Positions 1-9,049 of a stretch of 64,000 bases of DNA are shown in pieces. The stretch comes from Pseudomonas lundensis (lineage in GTDB: Bacteria > Pseudomonadota > Gammaproteobacteria > Pseudomonadales > Pseudomonadaceae), in contig NZ_JYKY01000003.1 in NCBI RefSeq assembly GCF_001042985.1, forward strand, positions 1-64,000, given 5' to 3'. The first letter of the stretch is position 1. Each line of letters opens with the position of its first letter. The translations under genes were made by a program, and so were the position numbers. The notes beneath the pieces were generated by a model. The model made no database searches. It had not been told where the DNA came from and saw nothing but the letters and a program-made list of their open reading frames with translations.

Positions 1-50
1 GCGATATCAGCCATTTTTTGATGCATCGCTACAATTGGATTAGGCCTCAT
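1..50 (-). CDS. third gene of recombinase operon, 5' end only
   Basis: Seen: an ATG at 50-48 overlaps the TGA stop (52-50) of the preceding recombinase gene in a TGATG arrangement, and the frame stays open to the window edge, giving about 16 codons that begin MRPNPIVAMHQK. Inference: this is a translationally coupled third gene of the element. Families with two linked tyrosine recombinases plus a further gene include Tn554-like elements (TnpA, TnpB and a small TnpC) and GInt islands (ginABCD, three integrases and a small helix-loop-helix protein). Sixteen residues cannot decide whether this is a third recombinase or a small TnpC/GinD-like accessory protein. Confidence 0.55.
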   Translation of the reverse strand, partial: MRPNPIVAMHQKMADI

Positions 51-2149
51 CAATTCAACGATGGGTTGGCTCCAGCGCGGGCCGAGGAAAAACTTAAAGT
101 CGTGTCCGGGATAAGTTGACCACTACAGTCAAAAACGTTCATGCATGTGGCAAGGCCAGAACGCAGTGGCATCGCCTCGGGCGTGGGCTCGATAGTCTTG
201 GTCGGGATCAGCTTCGGAGCCTCCTCTAACGTGTCTTGCTGCATTTCATGGAGAACCTTATTCAGCATTCGGCGCGCCATGGGGTTGAAGTCCATCTGAT
301 CCAGATAGGCCATGGTGGTGCTTAGGCTCTTATGCCCCAGGAGAACCTGGATCTCACGTGGAGAGACGCCGCGCTCGATCAGTTCGCTTACGAAGCTAGG
401 TCGGAAACGTGACGGTGAGAGCTTGAGAGGATTACCATCTTCGTCAAGCAGCCCGTGATCCTGAGAGAACTTGTCCAGGGTCTTATTGAGCTGGTTGCCA
501 CCTGAGTTCTCAAAGGAATCTACAACCCCGTATTTCCTGGGAGAGCTTGAGCGGTAAATGAAGAGCTTGTTCTGGGCTTCGACAGGCGCACTCAAGCGAA
601 TCTCACGGGTCAGGTGCTTCACATCGTCAAAGATTTTCTTGACCACACGGCCTTGAGAGGTGGTCAGCCAAGAGATCTCCGCATGGAAGATATCTAGATG
701 AAGCATCTTCGCGCCTTCAGAACGCTCTTTCCAATACAGCAAGCAAGGCCGATCCGTTAAGTCATGGCGCTCAATGAAATCATCCAGCTCCAGTCCCAGC
801 AGCGAGTCAGCATTCATCCCGGTAACTTGGGCAAGCCGAGCGATGTACGGCGCAATGACTCGACCATCAACCTGATACTGCACGCCCCAGCTTTTATAAA
901 CCTCGAAGATCGAAATTGGCGAAGCCGAGATAATCGACATAAACGCCCGTTGATAAAGGTCGTTTTTATCTACGGATTCGAAGTTTAGGGGCTTGCAGTT
1001 GAGTTTGTTCTCAAAAATCCACCGTGCGTTATCCAGAGTGTTAAAGCCTCGGCGTACTCTTCCGTCAGCGTTCAGCGGATCTTCCCCTACCTGGCTTGGA
1101 ACGTAAGCCTGGGCCAAGCGATTGGTTTCATCAATTTCTTGCTCAATGACCTGCGAAATACGGTTTCGGACAGCCTGGGGATAAGGCTTGTACTGGTCAG
1201 TTTCACGCTCAGCATCGAAGCCTGTAGCTGCGACGTAGCTGCTCAGCCCGAGACCCTCGATTTGGACTGCGCGCGCCATCATTTTCCGAGCAGAGCTCAT
1301 CATCGAACTGCTGTGGCTGGTCGACAGCGAACGCTCCAAGATCTTTTCCTGGAGATATCCCCTGAACTTGGGGAGGGAATACGGGGTTACGAGCTCCCTA
1401 ATGTCCTCCAAGCCTGTGTAGTTGGCATCCTTGAGATAGGCTCGGAAGTTTTTGAAAGCCTCAATGAAATTCGACTGCCCTGACGCACTACTGCTCTTCA
1501 TTGATGAAGCACTGAAGAGGTGCAGCAGGTGCTGGAAGGGGCGCTCCGGTTCCGGGCTTACGAGGTCGGACAGGCGATGGATGCGGACTGAGCGCAAAGC
1601 GTTGAAGCCGTCTCGCAATGACTCAGTCTTTTCGACTACCGTCTTCGAGGCGATACGCTGCTCGACGGTTTGATAGTTAGGGTCAAGAACACCAAGCTTG
1701 CGAAGATCATCGAGAATCTCCTCAAACGTGATCCGCACCAGTTCGAAGCTCGCCCTGGCTGATTTGAAGCCAGCCAATTCAGGAATCTCGCTCATGAAGC
1801 CACGATCCCTGATGGTATTGGCAGCCACTGGAATCGCCAGCTTCTCCTCCATAGACATGCCTTCGTACCAGGCAAGCAGCCTACGGCGCCAATCGCAGGC
1901 GCCAGACGGATGGCCAGGTACGATAATTCCTTCGGCGCGCATCGCCTCGAAGATCGGCTCAAAGCTTGAGACGCGCTTTGAGATCGTACCTGGGTTCAGA
2001 TTAGTCTGTTCGATGAGGTATTTAGGAGCCACCGCCAACTCGTCCCCCCTGCTCAGACATACCTTCAGCAACGACTCCCGATCATCAGTGGCGCGGGCCA
2101 CAAATGACTCAATGACGGCGTCTGCCTGAGCGCTAGTCAACCGACTCAT
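50..2149 (-). CDS. large tyrosine recombinase (TnpB/GinB-like), degenerate active site
   Basis: A 699-residue protein, the second gene of the recombinase operon; its ATG overlaps the stop of the upstream gene by four bases (ATGA). The C-terminal third is a phage-integrase-type catalytic domain: the stretch LLGHKSLSTTMAYLDQ carries the GH motif and the candidate nucleophilic Tyr, and SPSRFRPSF occupies the usual HxLRH position. Two expected residues are missing: the box I Arg (TGMNADSL where TGxRxxEL is usual) and the box II His (Ser instead). The box II Arg and the Tyr remain. The long N-terminal region is not recognised and may bind DNA. Paired recombinases of unequal length, one degenerate, fit Tn554 and GInt-type elements, which need all their recombinases. 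The exact family is not settled. Confidence 0.8.
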   Translation of the reverse strand: MSRLTSAQADAVIESFVARATDDRESLLKVCLSRGDELAVAPKYLIEQTNLNPGTISKRVSSFEPIFEAMRAEGIIVPGHPSGACDWRRRLLAWYEGMSMEEKLAIPVAANTIRDRGFMSEIPELAGFKSARASFELVRITFEEILDDLRKLGVLDPNYQTVEQRIASKTVVEKTESLRDGFNALRSVRIHRLSDLVSPEPERPFQHLLHLFSASSMKSSSASGQSNFIEAFKNFRAYLKDANYTGLEDIRELVTPYSLPKFRGYLQEKILERSLSTSHSSSMMSSARKMMARAVQIEGLGLSSYVAATGFDAERETDQYKPYPQAVRNRISQVIEQEIDETNRLAQAYVPSQVGEDPLNADGRVRRGFNTLDNARWIFENKLNCKPLNFESVDKNDLYQRAFMSIISASPISIFEVYKSWGVQYQVDGRVIAPYIARLAQVTGMNADSLLGLELDDFIERHDLTDRPCLLYWKERSEGAKMLHLDIFHAEISWLTTSQGRVVKKIFDDVKHLTREIRLSAPVEAQNKLFIYRSSSPRKYGVVDSFENSGGNQLNKTLDKFSQDHGLLDEDGNPLKLSPSRFRPSFVSELIERGVSPREIQVLLGHKSLSTTMAYLDQMDFNPMARRMLNKVLHEMQQDTLEEAPKLIPTKTIEPTPEAMPLRSGLATCMNVFDCSGQLIPDTTLSFSSARAGANPSLN

Positions 2150-3393
2150 TTCATATCTCCCGCATCAATTTTCAGGCGCGTCTGCTGGGAAAGCTCAGCC
2201 ATCTCGCCTGCTTTCGTCTTGGTTTCAGTTCCGGGGCGTACGAGCTTCTGGTAGAGGTCGTAGGGGATCTGGGTATAGGTTTCCGACGTGCTGAGGCGCG
2301 AGTGACCAAGCGTCTTCTGCACGCTCACTAGCCGGTCAAGGTAATCACTACCAATGTCTGGCGTTCTCAACAGGGCATAAGCATTCCCGTGCCTCAACTT
2401 GTGGGGAGAGATCATCCTGTCGATTTTCAGCAGGTTCAGCGCTCGCTCGGATGTGCGCTCCAAGAGCTTGGAGATCGAGCGAGGGGTGTACTCACCCCCT
2501 TCCGCATTCAGGAAAGCAGGGGTGTTCTCAGCCCCCTTGAATTGACGCTTAGTCATTTTGTACAGCGGCGAAGCATGGTACTTCTTGATGCGCAGCAGCG
2601 TGGCGCGGCTGACCAACGTCTGGCGGGGCTTAAATGAGTCCGCAGGGCCTTTGCTTCCATCAATATGCAGCGGGCAGTAGTCCGCGTTTACCGGTTCTGA
2701 AACACCAGGCGAGATGAACAACGTGTCCTGGAATCGAAGGGCATCATCAATGGCCTTGAGGGTCACTCGCGGGACTTCTGAGCGGCGCACGCCTGCGTCG
2801 TACATGAACTGGAGCAAGCAGCGCTCACGCTCACTCTGCGTAGCCAGGATGAGCTCTCTGAGATCATTCAGGGAACAAGCCACTACCAAGCTCTTGTTGG
2901 GACGGGGGGACAGGTAGCCGGCAGTGTAGGGGTTAGGCGCGGTACGAGGCGCGGGTGCGTCGTCCACTCCCCGGCATAGAGAATCATTGAAAAACGCCAT
3001 CAAAGACGAATCCCGGTTGCGCACCGTCTTCTTGGAAAGCTCCTCGTCCTCGCGCAGGTGAGCGAAGTACTCCTCGATCACGTGGGTGCGGATTTCCAAG
3101 AACGCCGAGTCACGCTCGCAATCACGAAACTCACGGCGGTTCGTCAGGTACTCGCAGGTGTACCCAAGGTTGCGACCATAGGTGATGGCCGTCTGCTGGG
3201 ATATATAGGCTTTCTGAAGCGCGTGGGATAGGTAACCCGAAATCAAAGGCATGAGGCGCTCATCATCATCAAAGACGGCTGTCCCTGTGACGTTCACGGC
3301 TTCCTGAATTGGGGATTCTTCGGATGAGTCGTCCCGCCTGGTTGGGGACTCTCTGAAATCTAGGGGGGCGCCCCTAACTGCGATGACCTTCAC
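2146..3393 (-). CDS. tyrosine recombinase (TnpA/GinA-like integrase)
   Basis: First gene of the recombinase operon, reading away from thyA. The frame is open from an ATG at 3456, but a GTG at 3393 is preceded by GAGAGGAAG at good spacing and gives a 415-residue protein, so I prefer it. The N-terminal half (about residues 60-150) resembles a SAM-like core-binding domain. The catalytic domain is complete: box I DAGVRRSEV with its Arg, box II SPHKLRH with His-x-x-Arg-His, then TLGHSRLSTSETYTQ with the GH pair and nucleophilic Tyr. It should cut and join att sites to integrate and excise the element. Its position right beside the thyA junction makes it the attachment-end recombinase. Confidence 0.85.
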   Translation of the reverse strand: MKVIAVRGAPLDFRESPTRRDDSSEESPIQEAVNVTGTAVFDDDERLMPLISGYLSHALQKAYISQQTAITYGRNLGYTCEYLTNRREFRDCERDSAFLEIRTHVIEEYFAHLREDEELSKKTVRNRDSSLMAFFNDSLCRGVDDAPAPRTAPNPYTAGYLSPRPNKSLVVACSLNDLRELILATQSERERCLLQFMYDAGVRRSEVPRVTLKAIDDALRFQDTLFISPGVSEPVNADYCPLHIDGSKGPADSFKPRQTLVSRATLLRIKKYHASPLYKMTKRQFKGAENTPAFLNAEGGEYTPRSISKLLERTSERALNLLKIDRMISPHKLRHGNAYALLRTPDIGSDYLDRLVSVQKTLGHSRLSTSETYTQIPYDLYQKLVRPGTETKTKAGEMAELSQQTRLKIDAGDMK

Positions 3394-3421
3394 GGCTTCC
3401 TCTCTCTTCAAAGCGGCCCGT

Positions 3422-3427
3422 ACTATA
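3422..3427 (-). promoter_or_regulatory. candidate -10 box of recombinase operon
   Basis: On the minus strand TATAGT lies about 30 bases upstream of the GTG chosen as the recombinase start, within a GTGTATAGTAC context. No convincing -35 hexamer is visible at 17 bases. A near-palindromic AATGCACATT sits just upstream and could be an operator. Assigned from sequence similarity only. Confidence 0.4.
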
Positions 3428-3483
3428 CACAATGTGCATTTCGTATTGGGGCACAATAAATGAGCTTGGAAGGTAAAGCCTTA

Positions 3484-4188
3484 CTACGCAGCCATTGCGT
3501 AATGTGCGGTTTCGTCGAGGGGGTATAATAGGCCCAGGTCGTTGGAGCGAATGTAGAGGGTCAGGGAGATTTCCCGGGTCTCGACGTTCGGGTGGAACTG
3601 GTACAACAAGTGGCACGGCGGCAAAGCCATTTCGTCGAGTTGGGCGCAGTTCCAGCCATGGAACAGGATACGGCGGCTGCCGGGGTCGTTGATGATCGTG
3701 TCGACGCACTGGCGCACCTGATCGATGGCCTTGTAGAGCACCACGTACGGTTGGCCGTCTTCTTCACCTTCGGCGATCTGACGGTAGCCCTGGCTCAGGC
3801 AAAGTTCGATGGCCGCCCGATTGCTGCGGGCAACCTGCTTGTACGCGGGCCATTTGCGCCATTGCACGCCATAGATTTCGCCCAGGTCGTCTTCACCCTG
3901 ACGGAACGGGTTGGCCAGCCACTGGGCGTTTTCATTGGCGTTCTGGTCCCAGACTTTGCAGCCCAGGGCGCGGAAGTCAGCCGCGCTGTTGACCGGACGC
4001 AAGAAACCGCACATCTCGCCGATGGCCGATTTGAACGCCATGCGTCGGGTGGTGATGGCCGGAAAGCCTTCCTTGAGGTCGTAGCGCAACATGGCGCCGG
4101 GCAGACTGATGGTCTTCACACCGGTACGGTTGGCTTGCAGGGTGCCGTTTTTAATGACGTCGGCAACGAGGTCGAGATATTGCTTCAT
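3484..4188 (-). pseudogene. thyA: thymidylate synthase, 3' end replaced by integrated element
   Basis: The first 220 codons are a normal thymidylate synthase (dUMP to dTMP using methylene-tetrahydrofolate), with the catalytic Cys at residue 192 in [10 protein letters not shown]. The homology stops abruptly within RSNDLGL. Family members continue with a GTPFN-type stretch and about 90-100 further residues that carry nucleotide- and folate-binding positions, including the conserved Asn and the later His/Tyr. Here the frame instead reads 14 unrelated residues from the element and stops at 3484. The remnant should be inactive. It lies 49 bases after lgt, the usual Pseudomonas order. The missing 3' part would be expected at the far end of the element, outside the window. 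Confidence 0.85.
3523..3542. other. element-chromosome junction (attachment site) in thyA
   Basis: Thymidylate synthase coding similarity is lost at about 3530/3531. On the thyA strand the retained side reads AACGACCTGGGCCT and the element side begins ATTATACCCC. The recombinase operon starts about 140 bases into the element. The crossover core should lie in or next to the retained CCTGGGCCT; the exact core cannot be fixed without the other end of the element. Confidence 0.65.
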
Positions 4189-4237
4189 GGTTTTCCTACC
4201 GTTTGAATGCAGGGCCGCGCAGCCCTGCGATTCGAAT

Positions 4238-5044
4238 TTAGTGCGCTGCTTGGCGGGCCGCCGGATCGCGGTGGTACGCCAACCCGATCAAGAACAGGCC
4301 ACCGAGAATCATCGGGATGCAGAGAATTTGACCCATCGTCACCCAGCCGAACGCCAGATAGCCTAGCTGAGCATCCGGCACGCGGACGAACTCGACGATG
4401 AAACGGAAAATCCCGTAGAACAGGGCGAACATGCCGGAAACGGCCATGGTCGGGCGCGGTTTGCGCGAGTACAGCCACAGGATCAGGAAGAGTGCCACAC
4501 CTTCGAGGGCAAACTGGTAAAGCTGCGACGGGTGACGCGCCAGTTGCTGCGGATCGGTCGGGAAAATCATCGCCCAGGGCACGTCGCTCGCCTTGCCCCA
4601 CAACTCGGCATTGATGAAGTTGCCGATACGCCCGGCACCCAGGCCAATCGGCACCACCGGCGCAATGAAGTCCATGATCTGGAAGAACGACTTGTTGTTG
4701 CGCTTGCCGAACCACCAGGTCGCCAGCATCACGCCGATCAGCCCGCCGTGGAACGCCATGCCGCCCTTCCACACTTCAAAGATCAGCAGCGGGTTGGCGA
4801 TATAGGCGCTCAGGTCGTAAAACAACACATAGCCCAAACGCCCGCCGACGATCACGCCCATCGCCACCCAAAACACCAGGTCGGAGAGTTTCTCTTTGGT
4901 CCAGGTCGGGTCGAAGCGGTTCAGGCGGCGCGACAGGATCAGCCAGGCGGCGCCAATGCCGATCAGGTACATCAAGCCGTACCAATGGATTTTCAGCGGG
5001 CCGATGGCCAATGCCACCGGGTCAATCTGCGGGTAAGGCAGCAT
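4238..5044 (-). CDS. lgt: prolipoprotein diacylglyceryl transferase
   Basis: A 268-residue inner-membrane enzyme that moves a diacylglyceryl group from phosphatidylglycerol to the lipobox Cys of prolipoproteins, the first step of lipoprotein maturation. Family marks are clear: HGGLIG with the functional His, [13 protein letters not shown] with the essential Arg and Asn, and HPSQLYQ. About seven hydrophobic segments are visible. The start ATG is at 5044, 12 bases after the stop of the TauE/SafE gene. thyA follows after 49 bases, so TauE/SafE-lgt-thyA probably form one transcription unit, as is usual in Pseudomonas. Confidence 0.96.
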   Translation of the reverse strand: MLPYPQIDPVALAIGPLKIHWYGLMYLIGIGAAWLILSRRLNRFDPTWTKEKLSDLVFWVAMGVIVGGRLGYVLFYDLSAYIANPLLIFEVWKGGMAFHGGLIGVMLATWWFGKRNNKSFFQIMDFIAPVVPIGLGAGRIGNFINAELWGKASDVPWAMIFPTDPQQLARHPSQLYQFALEGVALFLILWLYSRKPRPTMAVSGMFALFYGIFRFIVEFVRVPDAQLGYLAFGWVTMGQILCIPMILGGLFLIGLAYHRDPAARQAAH

Positions 5045-5056
5045 TGCGACTCCTTG

Positions 5057-5839
5057 TTAGATCAGGAAACTCAAACCGACACAGAACAACAGTGCGGCAA
5101 ACAGCCGTTTCAGCAAGCGCGGCGATAGTGTGTGGGCCAAACGCGCACCAAAACGGGCGAAAAACATGCTGGTCAGGGCAATCCCGAGCAGCGCCGGCAA
5201 ATACACAAACCCGAGACTATGCGCGGGCAGGTCGGGGTTGTGCCAGCCAATGATCATAAAACTTAATGCACCTACCAACGCAATCGGCAGCCCGCAAGCG
5301 GCCGACGTGGCCACGGCTTGCTGCATCGGCACACTGCGCCAGCTCAGGAACGGCACGGTCAAGGAGCCACCGCCCACCCCGAAAATCGCCGACGCCCAGC
5401 CAATCACAGTGCCCGCGAGGGTCAGACCGACTTTACCCGGCACCGTTCGGCTGGCTTTGGGTTTGAGTTCAAGCGCCATTTGCACGGCGATGACCAAGGC
5501 AAAAACGCCAATGATTTTCTGCAAATGAGGACCGGCAATCGCTTCGGCCGTCAGCGCACCGATGCCCGCGCCGATCAAAATGCCCAGCGCCATCCACACA
5601 AACAGTGGCCAGCGCACCGCGCCTTTGCGGTGGTGTTCGCGGATCGAATTGATCGAGGTAAAGATGATCGTGGCCAATGAGGTGCCCACGGCCAGATGGG
5701 TCAGCACCTCGGGATTGAAGCCCTGCAAGGTGAAACTGAACACCAGCACCGGGACGATGATGATGCCGCCCCCGACCCCGAACAAACCGGCCAATACCCC
5801 GGCAAAGCCTCCCAGCACCAGATAGAGCAGAAATTCCAT
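5057..5839 (-). CDS. TauE/SafE family membrane permease
   Basis: A 260-residue protein with about eight hydrophobic segments and the glycine-rich family signatures GLFGVGGG near the N-terminus and AIFGVGGGSL in the second half, which mark the two inverted TauE/SafE repeats. The frame opens further upstream at 5896, but MEFLLYLVLGG at 5839 begins directly with the first membrane segment and follows a G-rich ribosome-binding site. TauE/SafE proteins are thought to export or import sulfur-containing or organic anions; the substrate here is unknown. The position upstream of lgt is conserved in Pseudomonas, so this is probably a housekeeping transporter and not part of the sulfonate loci further along. 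Confidence 0.88.
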   Translation of the reverse strand: MEFLLYLVLGGFAGVLAGLFGVGGGIIIVPVLVFSFTLQGFNPEVLTHLAVGTSLATIIFTSINSIREHHRKGAVRWPLFVWMALGILIGAGIGALTAEAIAGPHLQKIIGVFALVIAVQMALELKPKASRTVPGKVGLTLAGTVIGWASAIFGVGGGSLTVPFLSWRSVPMQQAVATSAACGLPIALVGALSFMIIGWHNPDLPAHSLGFVYLPALLGIALTSMFFARFGARLAHTLSPRLLKRLFAALLFCVGLSFLI

Positions 5840-5956
5840 GACGCCCCCCAAATTTGACCCGCATGGTAACGGAGCAAGGGCTTGGGCTCCACACATGGCG
5901 CGAGACGCCTGAGCAATCTATAAGTACAGGGGTTAAAAAAACATTAAGGACTGACC

Positions 5957-6712
5957 ATGTGCCTGATTGTCTTCGCGTGGCGCCCCGGCCATGCACAGCC
6001 GCTGGTGGTGGCGGCCAACCGGGATGAATTTTATGCTCGCCCCGCCAGGCCCCTTGCGCAGTGGGTCGATGCGCCGCACGTGTATGCCGGGCGTGATCTG
6101 GAGGCAGGCGGCACGTGGCTGGGCGTTGGCGCGAACGGCCGCTTTGCGGCTTTGACCAATATTCGCGAACCGCACACACCGCCTACACGGCGTTCGCGGG
6201 GGGATCTGGTTGCGCGTTTTTTAAGCGGGAATCAATCGACTGAAGAGTATTTAAACGACGTTAGTCAACAATCAGTGAATTACGCCGGCTTCAATTTACT
6301 GGTGGGCACCCGCAACGAGCTGTGGCATTTCAATTCCAGGGACGTCGTCCCGATACGCCTGAATTCGGGGGTATATGGCCTGTCCAACGCCGGCCTGGAC
6401 ACACCGTGGCCAAAATTAGTGAAAGCCAGGGCCGCGCTCGGCGACGTGTTAAACGCACCCGACCCGCAAGCGTTGCTGGCCATTCTGAAAGATCGACAGA
6501 CGGCCTCATTCAGTGACCTGCCCGATACCGGTGTGGGATTGGCCACGGAGCATTTGCTGTCGAGTGTCTTTATTGCCAGCACCACCTACGGCACCCGTGC
6601 CAGCACGGCATTGATTGTTAACGCTGACGGTTCAAGGGTGATGGTGGAACACAGCTTCGGGCCCAATGGCGGGCGCCTGGGGGAAGTCAGGCTGGAGCAG
6701 CCCTCACCCTGA
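5957..6712 (+). CDS. NRDE family protein (TANGO2-like)
   Basis: A 251-residue protein starting MCLIVFAW and carrying the defining Asn-Arg-Asp-Glu motif in VAANRDEFYARP, preceded by the conserved N-terminal Cys after Met. These features define the NRDE/TANGO2 family, related to Ntn hydrolases, whose biochemical role is poorly known. It is transcribed alone on the plus strand between two minus-strand units. The start has GGACTGACC ahead of it, a weak ribosome-binding site. It is convergent with ptsP, with 36 bases between the stops. Confidence 0.88.
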   Translation: MCLIVFAWRPGHAQPLVVAANRDEFYARPARPLAQWVDAPHVYAGRDLEAGGTWLGVGANGRFAALTNIREPHTPPTRRSRGDLVARFLSGNQSTEEYLNDVSQQSVNYAGFNLLVGTRNELWHFNSRDVVPIRLNSGVYGLSNAGLDTPWPKLVKARAALGDVLNAPDPQALLAILKDRQTASFSDLPDTGVGLATEHLLSSVFIASTTYGTRASTALIVNADGSRVMVEHSFGPNGGRLGEVRLEQPSP

Positions 6713-6748
6713 TCCGCTCCTGTGCGAGAGGGCCGGGTGAGGCGGTTG

Positions 6749-9028
6749 TTAATACGGCTTGATGGCCGCCGGGTTCATCATGCGGGTCAGGCCCATGTTT
6801 TTCAGGGCCAGTTGCACGGTGCTGCGAATCACCTGCGGGTTGTCGATGGTCATGACTTCGGCCAGCAGCTCCTTGGCACGGCTGAGTTCAACCTGACGCA
6901 GCATCCATTTCACTTTCGGCAAGTTGGTGGCGTTCATCGACAGGCTGTCGAAGCCCATGGCCATCAACAGGATCGCCGCCGCCGGATCGCCCGCCATTTC
7001 GCCGCAGATGCTGGCAGGCTTGCCTTCGGCGTGGGCATCGCGCACCACCGATTGCAAGGCTTGCAGCACCGCCGGATGCAGGTAGTCGTACAAGTCGGCA
7101 ACGCGCGGGTTGTTACGGTCCACCGCCAGCAGGTATTGGGTAAGGTCGTTGGAACCGACAGACAGGAAGTCCACCTGCCTCGCCAGTTCCCGGGTCTGGT
7201 AAACCGCTGCGGGGATTTCGATCATCACACCGATGGGGGGCATCGGCACATCGGTGCCTTCATCGCGCACTTCACCCCAGGCACGGTGCAGTAAGTGCAG
7301 GGCTTCTTCGAGTTCGTGCGTGCCAGAGATCATCGGCAACAAAATACGCAGGTTGTTCAGGCCTTCGCTGGCCTTGAGCATGGCCCGGGCCTGAACCAGA
7401 AAGATTTCCGGGTGATCGAGGGTGACGCGGATCCCGCGCCAGCCGAGAAACGGGTTGTCTTCTTTGATCGGGAAGTACGACAGTGACTTGTCGCCGCCAA
7501 TGTCCAGGCTGCGCATGGTCACCGGTTGCGGATGGAAGGCGGCGAGTTGCTCGCGATAAATCGCCAGCTGCTCCTTTTCGCTCGGAAAGCGCTGATTGAT
7601 CATGAACGGCACTTCGGTGCGGTACAGACCTACGCCTTCTGCGCCGCGCTGTTGCGCCCGTGCCACATCGGCCAGCAAGCCGGTGTTGACCCACAGCGGC
7701 ATGCGGTGCCCGTCCGGGGTGATGCACGGCAGTTCGCGCAGGGCATCGAGGCCCTGGGACAACTGACGCTCTTCTTCCACCACGTCGGCGTATTGCTTGC
7801 GCAGCACTTCACTGGGGTTGGTGTAGACCTCCCCGTGATAGCCGTCGACGATCATCTGAATGCCGTCGACCTTGGAATACGGCAGGTCCACCAGGCCCAT
7901 GACGGTCGGGATGCCCATGGCCCGGGCCAGGATCGCCACGTGGGAGTTGCCCGAGCCCAGTACCGAGACCAGACCGGCCAGTTTGCCCTCGGGCACCTCG
8001 CCAAGCATGGTTGCCGTCAGCTCTTCACTGACCAGGATCGTGTGGTCGGGGTAGACCATGGTTTGTTTTCGATCATGCTGCAAATAGGCCAGCAGCCGCC
8101 GACCCAGGTCGCGCACATCCGACGCCCGCTCGCGCAGGTAATCGTCGTCCATCAGTTCGAAACGGTTGACGTGGTCCGTCACCACCTGACGCAACGCGCC
8201 CTGGGCCCACTGACCGGTCTTGATTACATTTTTGACTTCGCTGCCCAGTGACGCATCGTCGAGCATCATCAGGTAAACGTCGAACAACGCCTGTTCTTCG
8301 GGGCGCAGTTGCGTGGCGAGTTTCTTCGACACGGCACGCATGTCATTGCGCACGCCTTCGAGGGCAGTCTTGAACAGGGCGATTTCCGCCGGGATGTCGG
8401 TGATGGCCTTGTCGGGCACCACGTCGAGATCAGCCGGGGGCAGCATGACCACCGCCGTGCCGACCGCTGCGCCGGGGGAACCGGGCACGCCGACAAACTT
8501 GGCTTCCTGGATGCCCTTGCCCTGACGCCCCAGGCCGCGAATCGAGCCGGTGGCTTCAGCGTGGGCGATCACCCCGGCCAGTTGCGCGCTCATGGTGACC
8601 AAAAAGGCTTCTTCGCCTTCGTCGAACTGGCGACGTTCTTTTTGCTGGATCACCAGAACACCGACCACACGGCGGTGGTGGATAATCGGCGCGCCCAGGA
8701 AGGCGGCATAACGCTCTTCACCGGTCTCGGCAAAGTAGCGATAGCGCGGGTGATCGGCGGCGTTTTCGAGGTTCAGAGGTTCTTCACGGGTGCCCACCAG
8801 GCCGACCAGGCCTTCGTTGGGCGCCATGCTGACCTTGCCGATCGAGCGCTTGTTCAAGCCCTCGGTGGCCATCAACACAAAACGGTTGGTCTCTGGATCA
8901 AGCAAATAGACCGAGCAGACCTGACTGCCCATGGCCTCTTTGACGCGCAACACAATAATCCCCAACGCCGCCTTGAGATCCTTGGCGGAGTTAACTTCCT
9001 GGACGATCTTGCGCAGCGTATTGAGCAT
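6749..9028 (-). CDS. ptsP: PEP-protein phosphotransferase EI-Ntr with GAF domain
   Basis: A 759-residue enzyme I of the nitrogen phosphotransferase system. It autophosphorylates from phosphoenolpyruvate and passes phosphate to NPr (PtsO) and then PtsN, a regulatory chain. Domains in order: GAF sensor (about 1-165), PEP-utilising N-terminal and swivelling His domain with phospho-His at residue 363 (GSGNSHVAILARAMG), and a C-terminal PEP-binding TIM barrel with GGDKSLSYFP and the active-site Cys in ASICGEMAGDP. Length and architecture match Pseudomonas PtsP. rppH ends 21 bases upstream, so rppH-ptsP form an operon. Confidence 0.96.
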   Translation of the reverse strand: MLNTLRKIVQEVNSAKDLKAALGIIVLRVKEAMGSQVCSVYLLDPETNRFVLMATEGLNKRSIGKVSMAPNEGLVGLVGTREEPLNLENAADHPRYRYFAETGEERYAAFLGAPIIHHRRVVGVLVIQQKERRQFDEGEEAFLVTMSAQLAGVIAHAEATGSIRGLGRQGKGIQEAKFVGVPGSPGAAVGTAVVMLPPADLDVVPDKAITDIPAEIALFKTALEGVRNDMRAVSKKLATQLRPEEQALFDVYLMMLDDASLGSEVKNVIKTGQWAQGALRQVVTDHVNRFELMDDDYLRERASDVRDLGRRLLAYLQHDRKQTMVYPDHTILVSEELTATMLGEVPEGKLAGLVSVLGSGNSHVAILARAMGIPTVMGLVDLPYSKVDGIQMIVDGYHGEVYTNPSEVLRKQYADVVEEERQLSQGLDALRELPCITPDGHRMPLWVNTGLLADVARAQQRGAEGVGLYRTEVPFMINQRFPSEKEQLAIYREQLAAFHPQPVTMRSLDIGGDKSLSYFPIKEDNPFLGWRGIRVTLDHPEIFLVQARAMLKASEGLNNLRILLPMISGTHELEEALHLLHRAWGEVRDEGTDVPMPPIGVMIEIPAAVYQTRELARQVDFLSVGSNDLTQYLLAVDRNNPRVADLYDYLHPAVLQALQSVVRDAHAEGKPASICGEMAGDPAAAILLMAMGFDSLSMNATNLPKVKWMLRQVELSRAKELLAEVMTIDNPQVIRSTVQLALKNMGLTRMMNPAAIKPY

Positions 9029-9049
9029 GGCTCGGGGTCGAACTCCGTG

